Assembly (NCBI GenBank): GCA_003153575.1
Contig: PLZW01000037.1
Location: 217,136 to 281,135 of the forward strand
Origin: Acidimicrobiaceae bacterium
GTDB lineage: Bacteria; Actinomycetota; Acidimicrobiia; Acidimicrobiales; RAAP-2
Reading direction: 5' to 3'
Length of the DNA: 64,000 bases
Positions 34,371-43,662 of the stretch are shown here, piece by piece. Made by a program: the position numbers and the translations under genes. A model generated the notes under the pieces. It was not told where the DNA came from, ran no database searches, and saw only the letters and a program-made list of their open reading frames with translations. Position 1 is the first letter of the stretch. The number at the start of each line of letters is the position of its first letter.

Positions 34371-35557
34371 CCGCGGGAACCGGCAAGCTGACGATAGATG
34401 TCCTCGACCTCACGGCTCGCCACGCTGACATCGAACATTCCGCTCCTGGCTGCTGCACCCTCGCCCAATCGACGACGCAGTTCGGAGTCGGTCACCACGC
34501 GCTCGATGGCATCTGCCAGGGCCGACGGAACTCCCGGCGGTACTATCACGCCGTCGACCCCGTCGACGATCACCTGGGGAACGCCTCCTACGGCTGTGGC
34601 CACGATCGCTGTGCCGGTACTGGTGGCCTCCATCAGCGTGACCGGAAGGCCTTCCTGGTGCGATGGCAGTACGAACACATCACAACCGGTCAGGAGGCGC
34701 AGGACGTCATCGCGTTCGCCGAGGAACCGGAACTGCTCGCCCAGTCCGAGCTCGCGGCGCCTCGATTCGAGTTCCCCCGCCAGAGGTCCACGTCCGACGG
34801 CGGCGAATCGGACCGGAACTCTACGATCAGCGATCAACCGGGCTGCGCCCAGGAGCACGTCGTAGCCTTTCTCGGGACGCAGATTGGCGACCGTGAGCAC
34901 GAGCAGGTCACCATCGGGAACGCCCAACTCGGCGCGGACGGATGCACGCACCTCATCCCGTCGCGCAACGAGTTCCGCGGAGCGCGACAAGTCGATTCCG
35001 TGCACAATGACCCGAGCGCGCCCCTGCAGGGCATCAGGCAATGCGTCGCGGGCCGCCTCGGAGACGACGATCAAGGAGTCGTCCATTCCAATCGTGGATC
35101 TGTTGAGCGCTTTGACCAGTAGTGCCATCTTGTCCCACACGCTGTGCTCGGTGTACACAATGGCAGGCCGAGAGGATCGCGGGAGCGTGGCCATTGCCAG
35201 GCGGCCCAGCGATGCCGTATAGGGAAGGTGGAAGTGGACGACGTCGAAGCGCCCGGCGATCACCAGGGCACGGAGCCGGGCCACCCATCGAAGATCCCAG
35301 TTCCCACCGGCCGCCAGCGAATGGACCGGGGTCCCGTTCGCGACGATGGTAGACACCAGACCGTCCTCCGACGACAGCACGTGGGCCACTTCGTAGTGGA
35401 ATGACTCGACGTCCCGCCTTGCCACCATGTCCACGAGCAGGCGTTCGGCACCACCGTGGCCCAGGACCTTGATGACGAGGAGCACCCGAAGCCGCCGGTC
35501 CGGTCCGGTTACGCCGAAATCCCCGCTCGATGCCCCTACCCTGCCCTCGGAATGCAC
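34367..35557 (-). CDS. Glycosyltransferase family 4
   Basis: The 396-residue protein has an N-terminal RVLLVIKVLGHGGAERLL, typical of GT4 enzymes, and VYTEHSVWDK. The donor half has VANLRPEKGYDVLL and FVLPSHQEGLPVTLMEA with the E-x7-E pair. The first 20 residues look non-conserved, so the true start could be slightly later. It is the first gene of a two-gene operon with the GT4 at 33180, divergent from the ABC exporter genes. Confidence 0.88.
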   Translation of the reverse strand: MHSEGRVGASSGDFGVTGPDRRLRVLLVIKVLGHGGAERLLVDMVARRDVESFHYEVAHVLSSEDGLVSTIVANGTPVHSLAAGGNWDLRWVARLRALVIAGRFDVVHFHLPYTASLGRLAMATLPRSSRPAIVYTEHSVWDKMALLVKALNRSTIGMDDSLIVVSEAARDALPDALQGRARVIVHGIDLSRSAELVARRDEVRASVRAELGVPDGDLLVLTVANLRPEKGYDVLLGAARLIADRRVPVRFAAVGRGPLAGELESRRRELGLGEQFRFLGERDDVLRLLTGCDVFVLPSHQEGLPVTLMEATSTGTAIVATAVGGVPQVIVDGVDGVIVPPGVPSALADAIERVVTDSELRRRLGEGAAARSGMFDVSVASREVEDIYRQLAGSRG

Positions 35558-35693
35558 CCGCTGATGCTACCGTTCGGATGCAGCTTACGCCGACCTGCCC
35601 GTTACCTCACGTGGCGTGCTCCGACTACGATGCCGACCGCGTGGAGGCTCCTGATGAGCCAATGGCTCCGCAGGCCGATTACACGACATAGGG

Positions 35694-35699
35694 TACAAT
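35694..35699 (+). promoter_or_regulatory. -10 box TACAAT before the ABC exporter genes
   Basis: TACAAT matches the sigma-70-type consensus well and lies 71 bases before the chosen ATG of the permease gene. No convincing -35 box was found at the usual distance. Confidence 0.4.
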
Positions 35700-35764
35700 C
35701 TTGATTCAGAGCTGTGTCAGGTAGACGGCCCCTCATGCCGGGCCGAAGGGGGGTGGTTTCGTCG

Positions 35765-36694
35765 ATGGTTGAACCGAGTTCTGCAGCGCCATCCTTCGGC
35801 GAACGGCTCCAGGTGAACGAACTGGCCTCCATTCCCGACGAGCCGTCCGACGAAATCCTCTATCACCACAAGGTACGCCTAGTGGAGTCGGCGAAGCTCC
35901 TCTGGGGCCACCGCGAAATTATCTACACCCTGGCCGAGCGTGACTTCCGGGTCCAGTACAAGCAGGCGACCCTGGGTATCCTGTGGGCGGTCCTGAGCCC
36001 GTTGGCTACACTCGCTATCTTCGTGGCGGTCTTCGCGAGGGTGAAGGCCTTCCCCCATTCGGGCATTCCCTACGCCCTGTACGCCTTCGTCGGGATCTTG
36101 TGCTGGAGTTTCTTCGCCTCGTGTGTCGGTGCAGGTGGGAGTTCGCTGCTCTCCAACAAGGCGCTCCTGGCGAAGACCCAATTCCCGCGCGAATGCTTCC
36201 CACTCGAGACGATGCTGGTGAACGCGCTCAACACGGTACTGTCGTGGATCCCCCTGGCAATATTGTTCGTGATCTTCGGTCGGGCGCCGGCGATCACCAC
36301 TGTGTGGGTCCCTCTTTTCATCGTCATCGAGGTGATGTTCGCCGCAGGCTTGATGCTGACCATGTCGAGCGTGATCATCCAGATGAGGGACCTGCAGCAG
36401 GTCCTGCCCATCTTGCTCTCCCTCGGGATATTCATGACGCCGGTGATCTGGCCATTCACCTATATCCCGGACCACTTCCACGTCGTCGGCAGCTTCTACG
36501 TGAACCTCCAGGTGGTCTACGGCTTCTTCAACCCCCTCGGCCCGGTCATCGCCAATATTCGGGCCACGATGCTTCTCGGCCAGAACCCGACGTGGGCCCC
36601 GCTTATCGCCGCAATTGTGGGATCCATCTGCTCCCTCGCTTTCGGATTCAGGATCTTCAAACGCCTGGAGGTGAACTTTGCCGACATTGCCTGA
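35765..36694 (+). CDS. ABC-2 type polysaccharide export permease (Wzm-like)
   Basis: The 309-residue inner-membrane protein has about six helices. It has the typical amphipathic start (LLWGHREIIYTLAERDFRVQ) and the YKQATLGILWAVLSPL block of polysaccharide/teichoic acid exporters. It forms the channel that moves finished glycan across the membrane. I chose the ATG at 35765; a GTG at 35714 would add 17 non-conserved residues. The ATPase gene overlaps its end by 17 bases. Confidence 0.9.
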   Translation: MVEPSSAAPSFGERLQVNELASIPDEPSDEILYHHKVRLVESAKLLWGHREIIYTLAERDFRVQYKQATLGILWAVLSPLATLAIFVAVFARVKAFPHSGIPYALYAFVGILCWSFFASCVGAGGSSLLSNKALLAKTQFPRECFPLETMLVNALNTVLSWIPLAILFVIFGRAPAITTVWVPLFIVIEVMFAAGLMLTMSSVIIQMRDLQQVLPILLSLGIFMTPVIWPFTYIPDHFHVVGSFYVNLQVVYGFFNPLGPVIANIRATMLLGQNPTWAPLIAAIVGSICSLAFGFRIFKRLEVNFADIA

Positions 36695-37871
36695 CGGGAG
36701 CATCAGGGTGGAGAATGTCTGGAAGAAGTTCCGGGCCGACCTAACCCGGCCGCTGTTCATGGATCAAGTGCAGCGATTGGGCAGGTCGATCGCCAGTTCT
36801 GGAGAACGGGAGTACCGCTGGGTCCTCAAGGACGTCAGCCTCGAGGTCGAGCCCGGCGGCAGCCTCGCCCTGATCGGGATCAACGGATCGGGCAAGACCA
36901 CTCTGCTCAAGGTCCTGAGTCAGGTGACATACCAGACCGCCGGAACGTGCATTGTGCAGGGCCGGATCGGCGCGCTGCTCAGTGTGACCGCGGGCCTACA
37001 CCCGGACCTGACGGGTCGGGAGAACGTCTACCTCTACGGAGCGGTGCTCGGGATGGGTCGTGAGAACATCCGGAAGCGATTCGATGAGATCATCGAGTTT
37101 GCGGACGTCGCGGACGCTATCGACCGTCAGATCAAATTCTTCTCCTTGGGCATGCAGATGCGACTCGGATTCTCCATCGCCGCCTACCTGGAACCGGCGG
37201 TGCTGCTTGTCGACGAGGTCCTTGCAGTTGGGGACGCGAGCTTCCAGCAGAAATGCCTGCGTCGAATCGGCGAGATCGTCCGCCAAGGAACGACATTGCT
37301 GTACGTGTCGCACGACCTTGCGTCGGTCGAAGCGTCCTGCGAGAAGGCCGTTTGGTTGTCCGATGCGATGGTGCGGGCATCGGGCCCGACCAAAGATGTG
37401 GTGACGATGTACCGTACCGCGGTGGAGAAGAACGCCACCTTGCTGACGTCCAAGGAAGGCGTGGTCCAGGTGCTCAAGGCAGACATCTACGCGGTCGACG
37501 GGGGTCAACTTCGCTCGGAGTGTGAAGTCGAAGTCGCCCTGACGATGGATTCCCCACAACAAGCTGAGGCCAGCTACTTCATCGGTATCTCGCAGGGGCC
37601 GGCGTTCCCGATGTTCGTGGTGAGCCACAACGCTCAGATGCCCGCCGGTGAGTTCGAGATCCGCTGCCAGCTCGGCTACCTGCCGCTCCCCAAGGGGCAC
37701 TACTCGCTTTGGGTGGCGATCACCGGATACCCCAGGGGCCGGAGTGATCCCTATCTGGAGTGGCAACCGTTGGTCTCATTCGATGCATTCGGTCCGGATC
37801 GCCTTGATCCTCCCGAAGGTGTGATGGTGCTCTCGCCGATCTACGTGGGTGCCAAGTGGAAGATCAGCTGA
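36678..37871 (+). CDS. ABC transporter ATP-binding protein with C-terminal substrate domain (Wzt-like)
   Basis: The 397-residue protein has Walker A GINGSGKTT (67-75), the signature FSLGMQMRLGFS and Walker B AVLLVDEVLAVGD. After residue 240 an extra beta-rich domain of about 150 residues resembles Wzt-C domains, which recognise the end of the glycan. The TTG start has a strong GGAGGTG site and lies inside the permease gene, so the two are coupled. Together they form the export machine of this locus. Confidence 0.92.
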   Translation: MPTLPDGSIRVENVWKKFRADLTRPLFMDQVQRLGRSIASSGEREYRWVLKDVSLEVEPGGSLALIGINGSGKTTLLKVLSQVTYQTAGTCIVQGRIGALLSVTAGLHPDLTGRENVYLYGAVLGMGRENIRKRFDEIIEFADVADAIDRQIKFFSLGMQMRLGFSIAAYLEPAVLLVDEVLAVGDASFQQKCLRRIGEIVRQGTTLLYVSHDLASVEASCEKAVWLSDAMVRASGPTKDVVTMYRTAVEKNATLLTSKEGVVQVLKADIYAVDGGQLRSECEVEVALTMDSPQQAEASYFIGISQGPAFPMFVVSHNAQMPAGEFEIRCQLGYLPLPKGHYSLWVAITGYPRGRSDPYLEWQPLVSFDAFGPDRLDPPEGVMVLSPIYVGAKWKIS

Positions 37872-37874
37872 CGG

Positions 37875-38711
37875 CTAAGGGAAGAACACCGACTCCCTGA
37901 CGGAACCGACCAACCTGCCCAGCCGCACCCCGGCGGCCCGGGCCCACTCGCAGCGGCGATTACTGATGAGCAACAAGGGCACCGAGCACACCAGCCAGGC
38001 CCAGGTCTTACCGGCCCCGGACAGATCGCGACGGGCCCCTTGCGACCGGTAGCGCCGGTAGAGGACGGGCCCGCAGAGTCCATAGGAAAAGGTCTGCCTG
38101 AATACATGCGTAAATCCGTCGCGTTCTCGTTTGGCCACGACGGCGTCAGGGGCGCTGGCGAACCGGAACCCGCGCAGCTGCAGACGCCAGCACAATTCGA
38201 TGTCGTCGCCCATCAGCAGGGCCTCGTCGAAGCCACCCGCGTCGTCGAAGGCCGATCTCCTGACGGCCAGATTGGCCGTGAGGCCGGCCGGTAGAAATCC
38301 GAGTTGTCGGTAGGCGGCCGGAATAGCCGGCGACTCGGGCCCGCCATTGAGGGACCAGGTGTCAAATGTGCCGGCCGCCACGTCCGCGTGGCCCAGTGCT
38401 TCGGCGCAGGCCGAGATCCATCCGGAATGGACGACATCGTCGGCGTCGCAAAAGGCGATGAGGTCTCCTTCGGCGGCCCGGACACCCGCGTTGCGGGCCG
38501 CCGGGGCCCCGGCCCGTGCCGACGCGTCGACTACCCGGAACCGGTCGTGGGCCGTCGACCAGACCTCGGCGAATTCCCGACTCCCGTCGTCGGAACCGTT
38601 GTCGGCAACGACGACCTCCCACCGATCGAGGCAGTCCTGGTCGGCCAATGCTCGAAGTTGTCCTTCGAGCCACGGCATACCATTGCGCACGGGGATGACG
38701 ACACTGATCAC
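37875..38711 (-). CDS. Glycosyltransferase family 2
   Basis: The 278-residue GT-A enzyme starts ISVVIPVRNGMPWLEGQL. It has VVVADNGSDDGS and the DxD region LIAFCDADDVVH (about 83-94). A later ED-like catalytic region (ALLMGDDIELCWRL) fits family 2. The C-terminal 60 residues may form a membrane-associated helix. The GTG start is used. It converges with the Wzt-like gene, with only 3 bases between the stops. Confidence 0.9.
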   Translation of the reverse strand: MISVVIPVRNGMPWLEGQLRALADQDCLDRWEVVVADNGSDDGSREFAEVWSTAHDRFRVVDASARAGAPAARNAGVRAAEGDLIAFCDADDVVHSGWISACAEALGHADVAAGTFDTWSLNGGPESPAIPAAYRQLGFLPAGLTANLAVRRSAFDDAGGFDEALLMGDDIELCWRLQLRGFRFASAPDAVVAKRERDGFTHVFRQTFSYGLCGPVLYRRYRSQGARRDLSGAGKTWAWLVCSVPLLLISNRRCEWARAAGVRLGRLVGSVRESVFFP

Positions 38712-38871
38712 CGTACGGACCAGTCTCCGTGACGTCGGTTCGGTGGAAGAGCAGCATGACGAGCGAGCACGGGACCCCTGGAGGTTCGTCGACGTAGGAT
38801 GGTGAACCCCCGGGTGAGCGTTCGTGAAAGAATCACCGACAGCACTGTTAGCCTAATCCCGTGAGGGACCG

Positions 38872-39870
38872 ATGAGCGACGGGCGGCACACAGCAACAGG
38901 TTCTACGGTGCCGGGGGACCAGCGCCTGCAGGGAGTGACGGCCGTGGTGCTGACCCATATGCGCCCACGCCTTGCCGGCGATGCCGCGCGCTCACTGCTC
39001 GAACGCGAGGGGTTCGCCGGCAGCCAGATCATCGTCGTGGTGAACGGTCCGGGTGGGCTCGACGACCCAGAACTCGAGGCATCCGTGCGGATGGTACGAC
39101 TTCCGCGGAACACGGGGCCGGCAGGAGGCTTCAGGGCGGGTATGGTCGAGGCGTTCGCGGATCCAGCGACCCAGTGGGTCTACCTATGTGAAGACGATGT
39201 CGGCCTGTTCACACTCCCGTGCCCGCGCGTCGCCGAACTGCTCGAACGGTTGGATGTAGCCGACCGGTCGTCCCCGCCCGTCGGAGCGGTCGTGGCCTAC
39301 GGCCGGAAGTTCGTCGGGAGAGGTGCCCACACGGTCAACGTCGTACCGGCGGAAGGTGGCGGTCCAGTACTGGCCCCGGTCGACGTGGCATGTTGGGGCG
39401 CGACACTGGTCTCACGCTGCGTCGTCGATTCCGGTGTGCTGCCCGACCCGGACTGGTTCTTCGGGCTCGAGGATTTCGATTTCTTCTGCCGTGTCCGAGA
39501 TGCGGGCTTCCAGGTCGTGGTGGACGGGGACGCTGCACGTTCGGTGGCCCCCGAGCAGACGTCTGCCGGACGTGAGGACGCCATCTCGTCCGATCGACCC
39601 ACGGACGCCGACGAGGCATGGCGCAGCTATTACCATGCCCGGAACTCGATCGAGTTGATTCGCCGGCATGGCGATCCGACCTGGTATGCCTGGCACCTCG
39701 TCTACTCCCTCCGCCACCTCCAGAAGGCAAGGAACCGGGCGTCCCGGATAGCAATCTTGCATGGTCTGTTGGATGGTACCCGGGGGCGGATGGGAGAGAA
39801 CCCCCGCTATGCGCGTCGTGAGGGGGAGTTCGGTCCGCCGTCCCTCGCTCCCTTGCCACCGGACAGATGA
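38872..39870 (+). CDS. Glycosyltransferase family 2, GlfT2/rhamnosyltransferase-like
   Basis: The 332-residue protein opens with a variable 20-residue leader, then VTAVVLTHMRPRLAGDAARS. RNTGPAGGFRAGM and the DxD-type VYLCEDDVGLF follow. The catalytic acids sit in DWFFGLEDFDFFCR. This layout is that of galactofuranosyl and rhamnosyl transferases. It is related to the gene at 46102-46974. Its last 64 bases overlap the convergent sulfotransferase gene. Confidence 0.88.
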   Translation: MSDGRHTATGSTVPGDQRLQGVTAVVLTHMRPRLAGDAARSLLEREGFAGSQIIVVVNGPGGLDDPELEASVRMVRLPRNTGPAGGFRAGMVEAFADPATQWVYLCEDDVGLFTLPCPRVAELLERLDVADRSSPPVGAVVAYGRKFVGRGAHTVNVVPAEGGGPVLAPVDVACWGATLVSRCVVDSGVLPDPDWFFGLEDFDFFCRVRDAGFQVVVDGDAARSVAPEQTSAGREDAISSDRPTDADEAWRSYYHARNSIELIRRHGDPTWYAWHLVYSLRHLQKARNRASRIAILHGLLDGTRGRMGENPRYARREGEFGPPSLAPLPPDR

Positions 39871-40799
39871 GAGAAGTTGGGCCACAGGGTGAGATCGAGC
39901 TCCGGTAGTTGCCCAGCCAGACGCATGACATCGGATTCGTAGTAGTCCACCAGGCGCCTCCGGATGGCAGGGTCGAGAATGGTCCTCGAGCCTGGCGGTG
40001 CGTCCACGGGCCTGCTCGGCTCCGTCGATTGGTCATGGTGCATCTCGGAGTCGGACAAGCCGAGGAAGCGAAACGTGGAGCGGAGTTGGCCTGCTGGATC
40101 TGCGACGCATTGCTCGTACTGGAGGACCAGTAGCTGCTTGCTGTCGAAGTGGGTCAGCCAGTCGTCGAGCAACCGGTGGTAGAACCCGCGCTGGAGCGCA
40201 TCGGCGATCACCGATGGCCCGAGCGGATTGCCCATGCGCCTCATATGGGCCAGCCCCGATCGGAGCCTTTCGACCGGATCGCGTAGGAGCAGGAGGAGAC
40301 GCGCTTCGGGTGCCGCCCGCTTCAACAGGAGAGGCACCCAGGGCAGTCCGAAGTAGTCCGGTGTCCATTCACCCGTCGCCGTTCCTTGAGGACGTGGGAA
40401 CCAGCCGGAGTAACGCTCAATATCGGATGCCCCGAACGGCGCTACTCCGAATTGATCGAGAAAGTGCCGCTCCTTGTGGATGTCGGGACGGTGGAAGAGC
40501 CGTGGATGGGTCATCATGAGCTCGTACCACCACGTGGTCCCACACTTCTGCACCCCGATGCCGACGAAGTCCGGCGGCCCCACCTCTTCGCCGATACACA
40601 GAGGGGGAGGGGTGAAATCGAATCCGGACTCCCACGGTGCATAGCGACCGAAACCATGGAGCACCTGCCGACGAACGCCCGGTGGCAGTTTGGCGAACTG
40701 CTCCTTTGCCAGCCTCCGCAAGTGTACGCCGTAATCCGCAGCAGCCACCGCCGCACAATGCCACAGGAGTTGAGGGGCCACAAGCTTCGTCAGGTGCAT
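39807..40799 (-). CDS. PAPS-dependent sulfotransferase, paralog B
   Basis: The 330-residue protein has the PAPS 5'-loop GVQKCGTTWWYELM, the 3'-phosphate region LLLLLRDPVERLRSG and the family block GEWTPDYFGLPW. It is a paralog of the protein at 28070-28921 but about 45 residues longer, at the N-terminus and the Pro/Gly-rich C-terminus. I chose the ATG at 40799; 70 further upstream codons are open but not conserved. It probably sulfates a sugar of the surface glycan with PAPS from CysDNC. Confidence 0.88.
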   Translation of the reverse strand: MHLTKLVAPQLLWHCAAVAAADYGVHLRRLAKEQFAKLPPGVRRQVLHGFGRYAPWESGFDFTPPPLCIGEEVGPPDFVGIGVQKCGTTWWYELMMTHPRLFHRPDIHKERHFLDQFGVAPFGASDIERYSGWFPRPQGTATGEWTPDYFGLPWVPLLLKRAAPEARLLLLLRDPVERLRSGLAHMRRMGNPLGPSVIADALQRGFYHRLLDDWLTHFDSKQLLVLQYEQCVADPAGQLRSTFRFLGLSDSEMHHDQSTEPSRPVDAPPGSRTILDPAIRRRLVDYYESDVMRLAGQLPELDLTLWPNFSHLSGGKGARDGGPNSPSRRA

Positions 40800-40932
40800 C
40801 GGACACCAGACTCCGGCGCCGTCCACTTGACGGCACGCGCTCGTCAGCCGATGATCTGGCCATGGGCTGCGTCGAGGTGCTTGCGAATTCGCTGTCGATG
40901 CCGCAGGACCTTCCTGTAGTCGGACGCTGATC

Positions 40933-42900
40933 GTGTGCGGGATAGCCGGGCTACTCGACCCGAAGCGGAGCGTCGGGGCAGTCGAGCTCGGGAGGGACGT
41001 CGTTGCCATGGCGTCGACCCTCGGCCACCGCGGTCCTGACGACAGCGGACTCTGGATGGACCCACAGGGGTGTGTGGCATTCGGTCACCGAAGGTTGGCC
41101 GTCGTCGACCTGAGCCCGGAGGGCCATCAACCAATGATGTCACCGAATGAGCGGTGGGTGATGACGTACAACGGTGAGATCTACAACTTCCCTGAACTGC
41201 GCGCGCGGCTCACCAGGGAGGGCATGGCCTTCCGAGGTGGTTCGGATACAGAAGTGCTTTTAGGCGCGGTCCAGTCCTGGGGCGTTGGGCAGGCGCTCGA
41301 GGCCATCGAGGGGATGTTCGCGATCGCCATATGGGACCGAGATCGAGGCGAGTTGCACCTGGTGAGAGATCGGTTCGGCGAGAAGCCCCTGTACTTCGGT
41401 TGGGTCGGCGGACGGCTGGCCTTTGCGTCGGAACTCAAGGCATTCCGGGTGCTTCCACGCTTCACCCCCGATCTCGACCGAGACGCCGTGGCGCAGTTCC
41501 TGCGTCACAGTTGCATTCCCGCACCTCGCACTGTGTATGCGAACGTCAACAAACTCGAACCTGGTCAGTGGGCGACGTTTGACCGCACAGCGCGACCGGG
41601 TTCGGCGCCAGCGGTCCGGAACTACTGGTCGCCGCGTTCGGCGATCGACGATGCGATGCGCACGCCTTTCGTCGGCCCGACTGAGCAACTGGTCGATCAG
41701 CTGGAGGAGGTCTTGTCGAGTTCGGTGGAGGCGCGAATGGTCGCCGATGTCCCGGTCGGTGCGTTCCTATCGGGTGGGGTGGACTCGAGTCTGATCGTGG
41801 CCCTGATGCAACGGCTCAGCGAGCGGCCGATCCGCACGTTCACCGTCGGCTTCGCCGATCGCGCCTTTGACGAGTCGGAGGAAGCTGCCGCAGTCGCCAA
41901 GCACCTCGGAACTGACCACACCTCCCTGATGGTCACCGATGGCGACGCCGCGGACGTGATTCCCCGACTCCCCGACATCTGGGATGAGCCATTTGCGGAC
42001 ATCTCGCAGATCCCGGTGCTCCTGGTCAGCCAGCTGGCACGCGCCCAGGTGACCGTCTCGCTGTCAGGTGACGGGGGCGATGAACTGTTCGCTGGATACA
42101 ATCGTCACGCCTGGCTCGGACGCCTCTGGCGGCGTGGTGCGGCTGTCCCAGATCCCGTGCGACGAATGGCAGGTTTGGCCTTGCAGCGCCTGCCTCCCGG
42201 CCTCGTCGACGGTGCAGCAAGCGTCACCCGACTACTGCCTGTTCGCATGCAGGTACGCAATCCCTCCACCAAAGTGGCCAAGGTCGGTAAAGTACTGGCG
42301 TCAACCGGGCCGGAGGATGCATATGTTTCGCTGATCTCCCATTGGGAAGCTCCCGAATCGATGGTGATCGGTGCCGGCAGCAGGGTGACCTCCGACGCGG
42401 CAGACCCGTCCCGCTGGCCACCCCTCACCGGGATCACTGAACAGATGTTGTGGCTGGACCTGATCGGTTATCTGCCCGACGACATTCTGACAAAACTCGA
42501 CCGCGCGGCGATGTCGGCCTCGCTCGAGACCCGGGTGCCGTTCCTCGACCGTGATGTGTTCGACCTGGCCTGGCGGATGCCGATGGACGTCAAGTTGCGG
42601 GATGGGGTCCCCAAGTGGATCCTCCGCCAGGTCCTCTACCGCCACGTTCCACCGGCACTCGTGGATCGTCCGAAAATGGGCTTCGGCGTGCCCATAGGTT
42701 CGTGGCTCCGCGGTCCGCTCCGTCCGTGGGCGGAGGAGCTACTCGACGAGCGACGACTCCGCACGCAGGGCCTGCTCGATCCTGGACCCGTGCGCATGGC
42801 GTGGAAGCAGCACCTGACTGGACGTCGTGACCAGGGATACGGGCTCTGGAACGTCCTCGCCCTGCAGGCTTGGATCGACCGGTGGATGCCAGGACTCTGA
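40933..42900 (+). CDS. asnB: Asparagine synthetase-type glutamine amidotransferase (AsnB family)
   Basis: The 655-residue enzyme has the class II glutaminase domain with catalytic Cys2 (MCGIAGLLD) and an N-terminal core to about 210. An ATP-pyrophosphatase synthetase domain with the loop SGGVDSS (280-286) follows. AsnB makes asparagine from aspartate, but homologs in polysaccharide loci amidate uronic acids. A UDP-sugar dehydrogenase that would make such an acid is present at 20929. The GTG start directly gives the required Cys2. Whether it serves the cell's asparagine pool or the glycan cannot be decided from the sequence. Confidence 0.92.
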   Translation: MCGIAGLLDPKRSVGAVELGRDVVAMASTLGHRGPDDSGLWMDPQGCVAFGHRRLAVVDLSPEGHQPMMSPNERWVMTYNGEIYNFPELRARLTREGMAFRGGSDTEVLLGAVQSWGVGQALEAIEGMFAIAIWDRDRGELHLVRDRFGEKPLYFGWVGGRLAFASELKAFRVLPRFTPDLDRDAVAQFLRHSCIPAPRTVYANVNKLEPGQWATFDRTARPGSAPAVRNYWSPRSAIDDAMRTPFVGPTEQLVDQLEEVLSSSVEARMVADVPVGAFLSGGVDSSLIVALMQRLSERPIRTFTVGFADRAFDESEEAAAVAKHLGTDHTSLMVTDGDAADVIPRLPDIWDEPFADISQIPVLLVSQLARAQVTVSLSGDGGDELFAGYNRHAWLGRLWRRGAAVPDPVRRMAGLALQRLPPGLVDGAASVTRLLPVRMQVRNPSTKVAKVGKVLASTGPEDAYVSLISHWEAPESMVIGAGSRVTSDAADPSRWPPLTGITEQMLWLDLIGYLPDDILTKLDRAAMSASLETRVPFLDRDVFDLAWRMPMDVKLRDGVPKWILRQVLYRHVPPALVDRPKMGFGVPIGSWLRGPLRPWAEELLDERRLRTQGLLDPGPVRMAWKQHLTGRRDQGYGLWNVLALQAWIDRWMPGL

Positions 42901-43028
42901 CCTGGTTGAGCGAGTGCGAGTGTTCCGATCCCGCCAGGGCACCCCGCGTCCACTGTGTAGTTCCAGTCGGCGGTCCTACTCGGACTCGAATGAATAACCG
43001 CTGAGCCAGGGATACCGGGAAATGATCT

Positions 43029-43262
43029 GTCGTCAGGGTGCAACCGGGAGCGGACTACGTCGAGATTGCTACTCCACGTGTCGAACTACCGTATGACCTC
43101 GGACAGTCTCGTCGCCTCGTCACGTGACTCCATGCGAGCGTTGGTTTCAATGACGTCGAACGGATTGCGGCTGTGCTGGATGATCCTGATAGGTACCCCC
43201 GCCAAGCGCGTGCCAGATCGAGGAGCGTGACGCCTGCGGCTTGGCGAAGGATGCGCCGATAG
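43029..43262 (+). pseudogene. Remnant of a lost gene, transferase-like
   Basis: One plus-strand frame reads ADYVEIATPRVELPYDLG, then a TGA at 43125-43127. It resumes with SVGFNDVERIAAVLDDPDRY and ends at TAG 43260-43262. The codons are strongly coding-like, and the text resembles the C-terminal end of a glycan transferase, where a loss or 'P-x-R-Y' count of residues follows a nucleotide-binding loop. I cannot assign a family. No start or full domain remains. Confidence 0.4.
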
Positions 43263-43468
43263 GCATCGAGCTCATTCGAAATCGTGAGGAACGTCTGAAG
43301 AGATCGGGTCTGAAATCGCTTGACATTTTCCGGGGCAGTCACCTTGCGCATGGTCACAGTGCCGATCCTGGCCCGCATACCGGCAGGTCGCCGATCAACG
43401 GGCGCTCTGTCTCAAGGCGAACAGCCGAGACAGCGGCGATCTCGGTGTGCACCCGGGAGTCGACCTCG

Positions 43469-43660
43469 TTACATTACGCCACCCCACATGTCGCCCAGAG
43501 CCCCAACCCACTCGGCGACGTCCCGGGGATGGTCGACTTTCCACTGGCGGTTGGCCTCAGCCGCCGCCCGTCGGGTCCGGGGCCAAGGGAGCCTACCTCC
43601 TCCAGGAAGGTATCTACAGCTACCACATCACGTCGGAGGTCCCGACCCGTGTGGCGCCGG
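43469..43660 (-). pseudogene. Remnant of a lost gene with a frameshift
   Basis: On the minus strand one frame reads DVVAVDTFLEEVGSLGPGPDG, and after a +1 shift near 43565 another reads AEANRQWKVDHPRDVAEWV and ends GALGDMWGGVM before TAA at 43469-43471. Both parts have coding-like codon use. It looks like the C-terminus of a lost enzyme, family not recognised. Between this and the plus-strand remnant at 43029 nothing else is recognisable. Confidence 0.4.
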
Positions 43661-43662
43661 TA

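Noticed and set aside
40800-41009. N-terminal extension of sulfotransferase B
   Set aside because: The 70 extra codons overlap the asnB start region and show no conservation; the ATG at 40799 fits the paralog.
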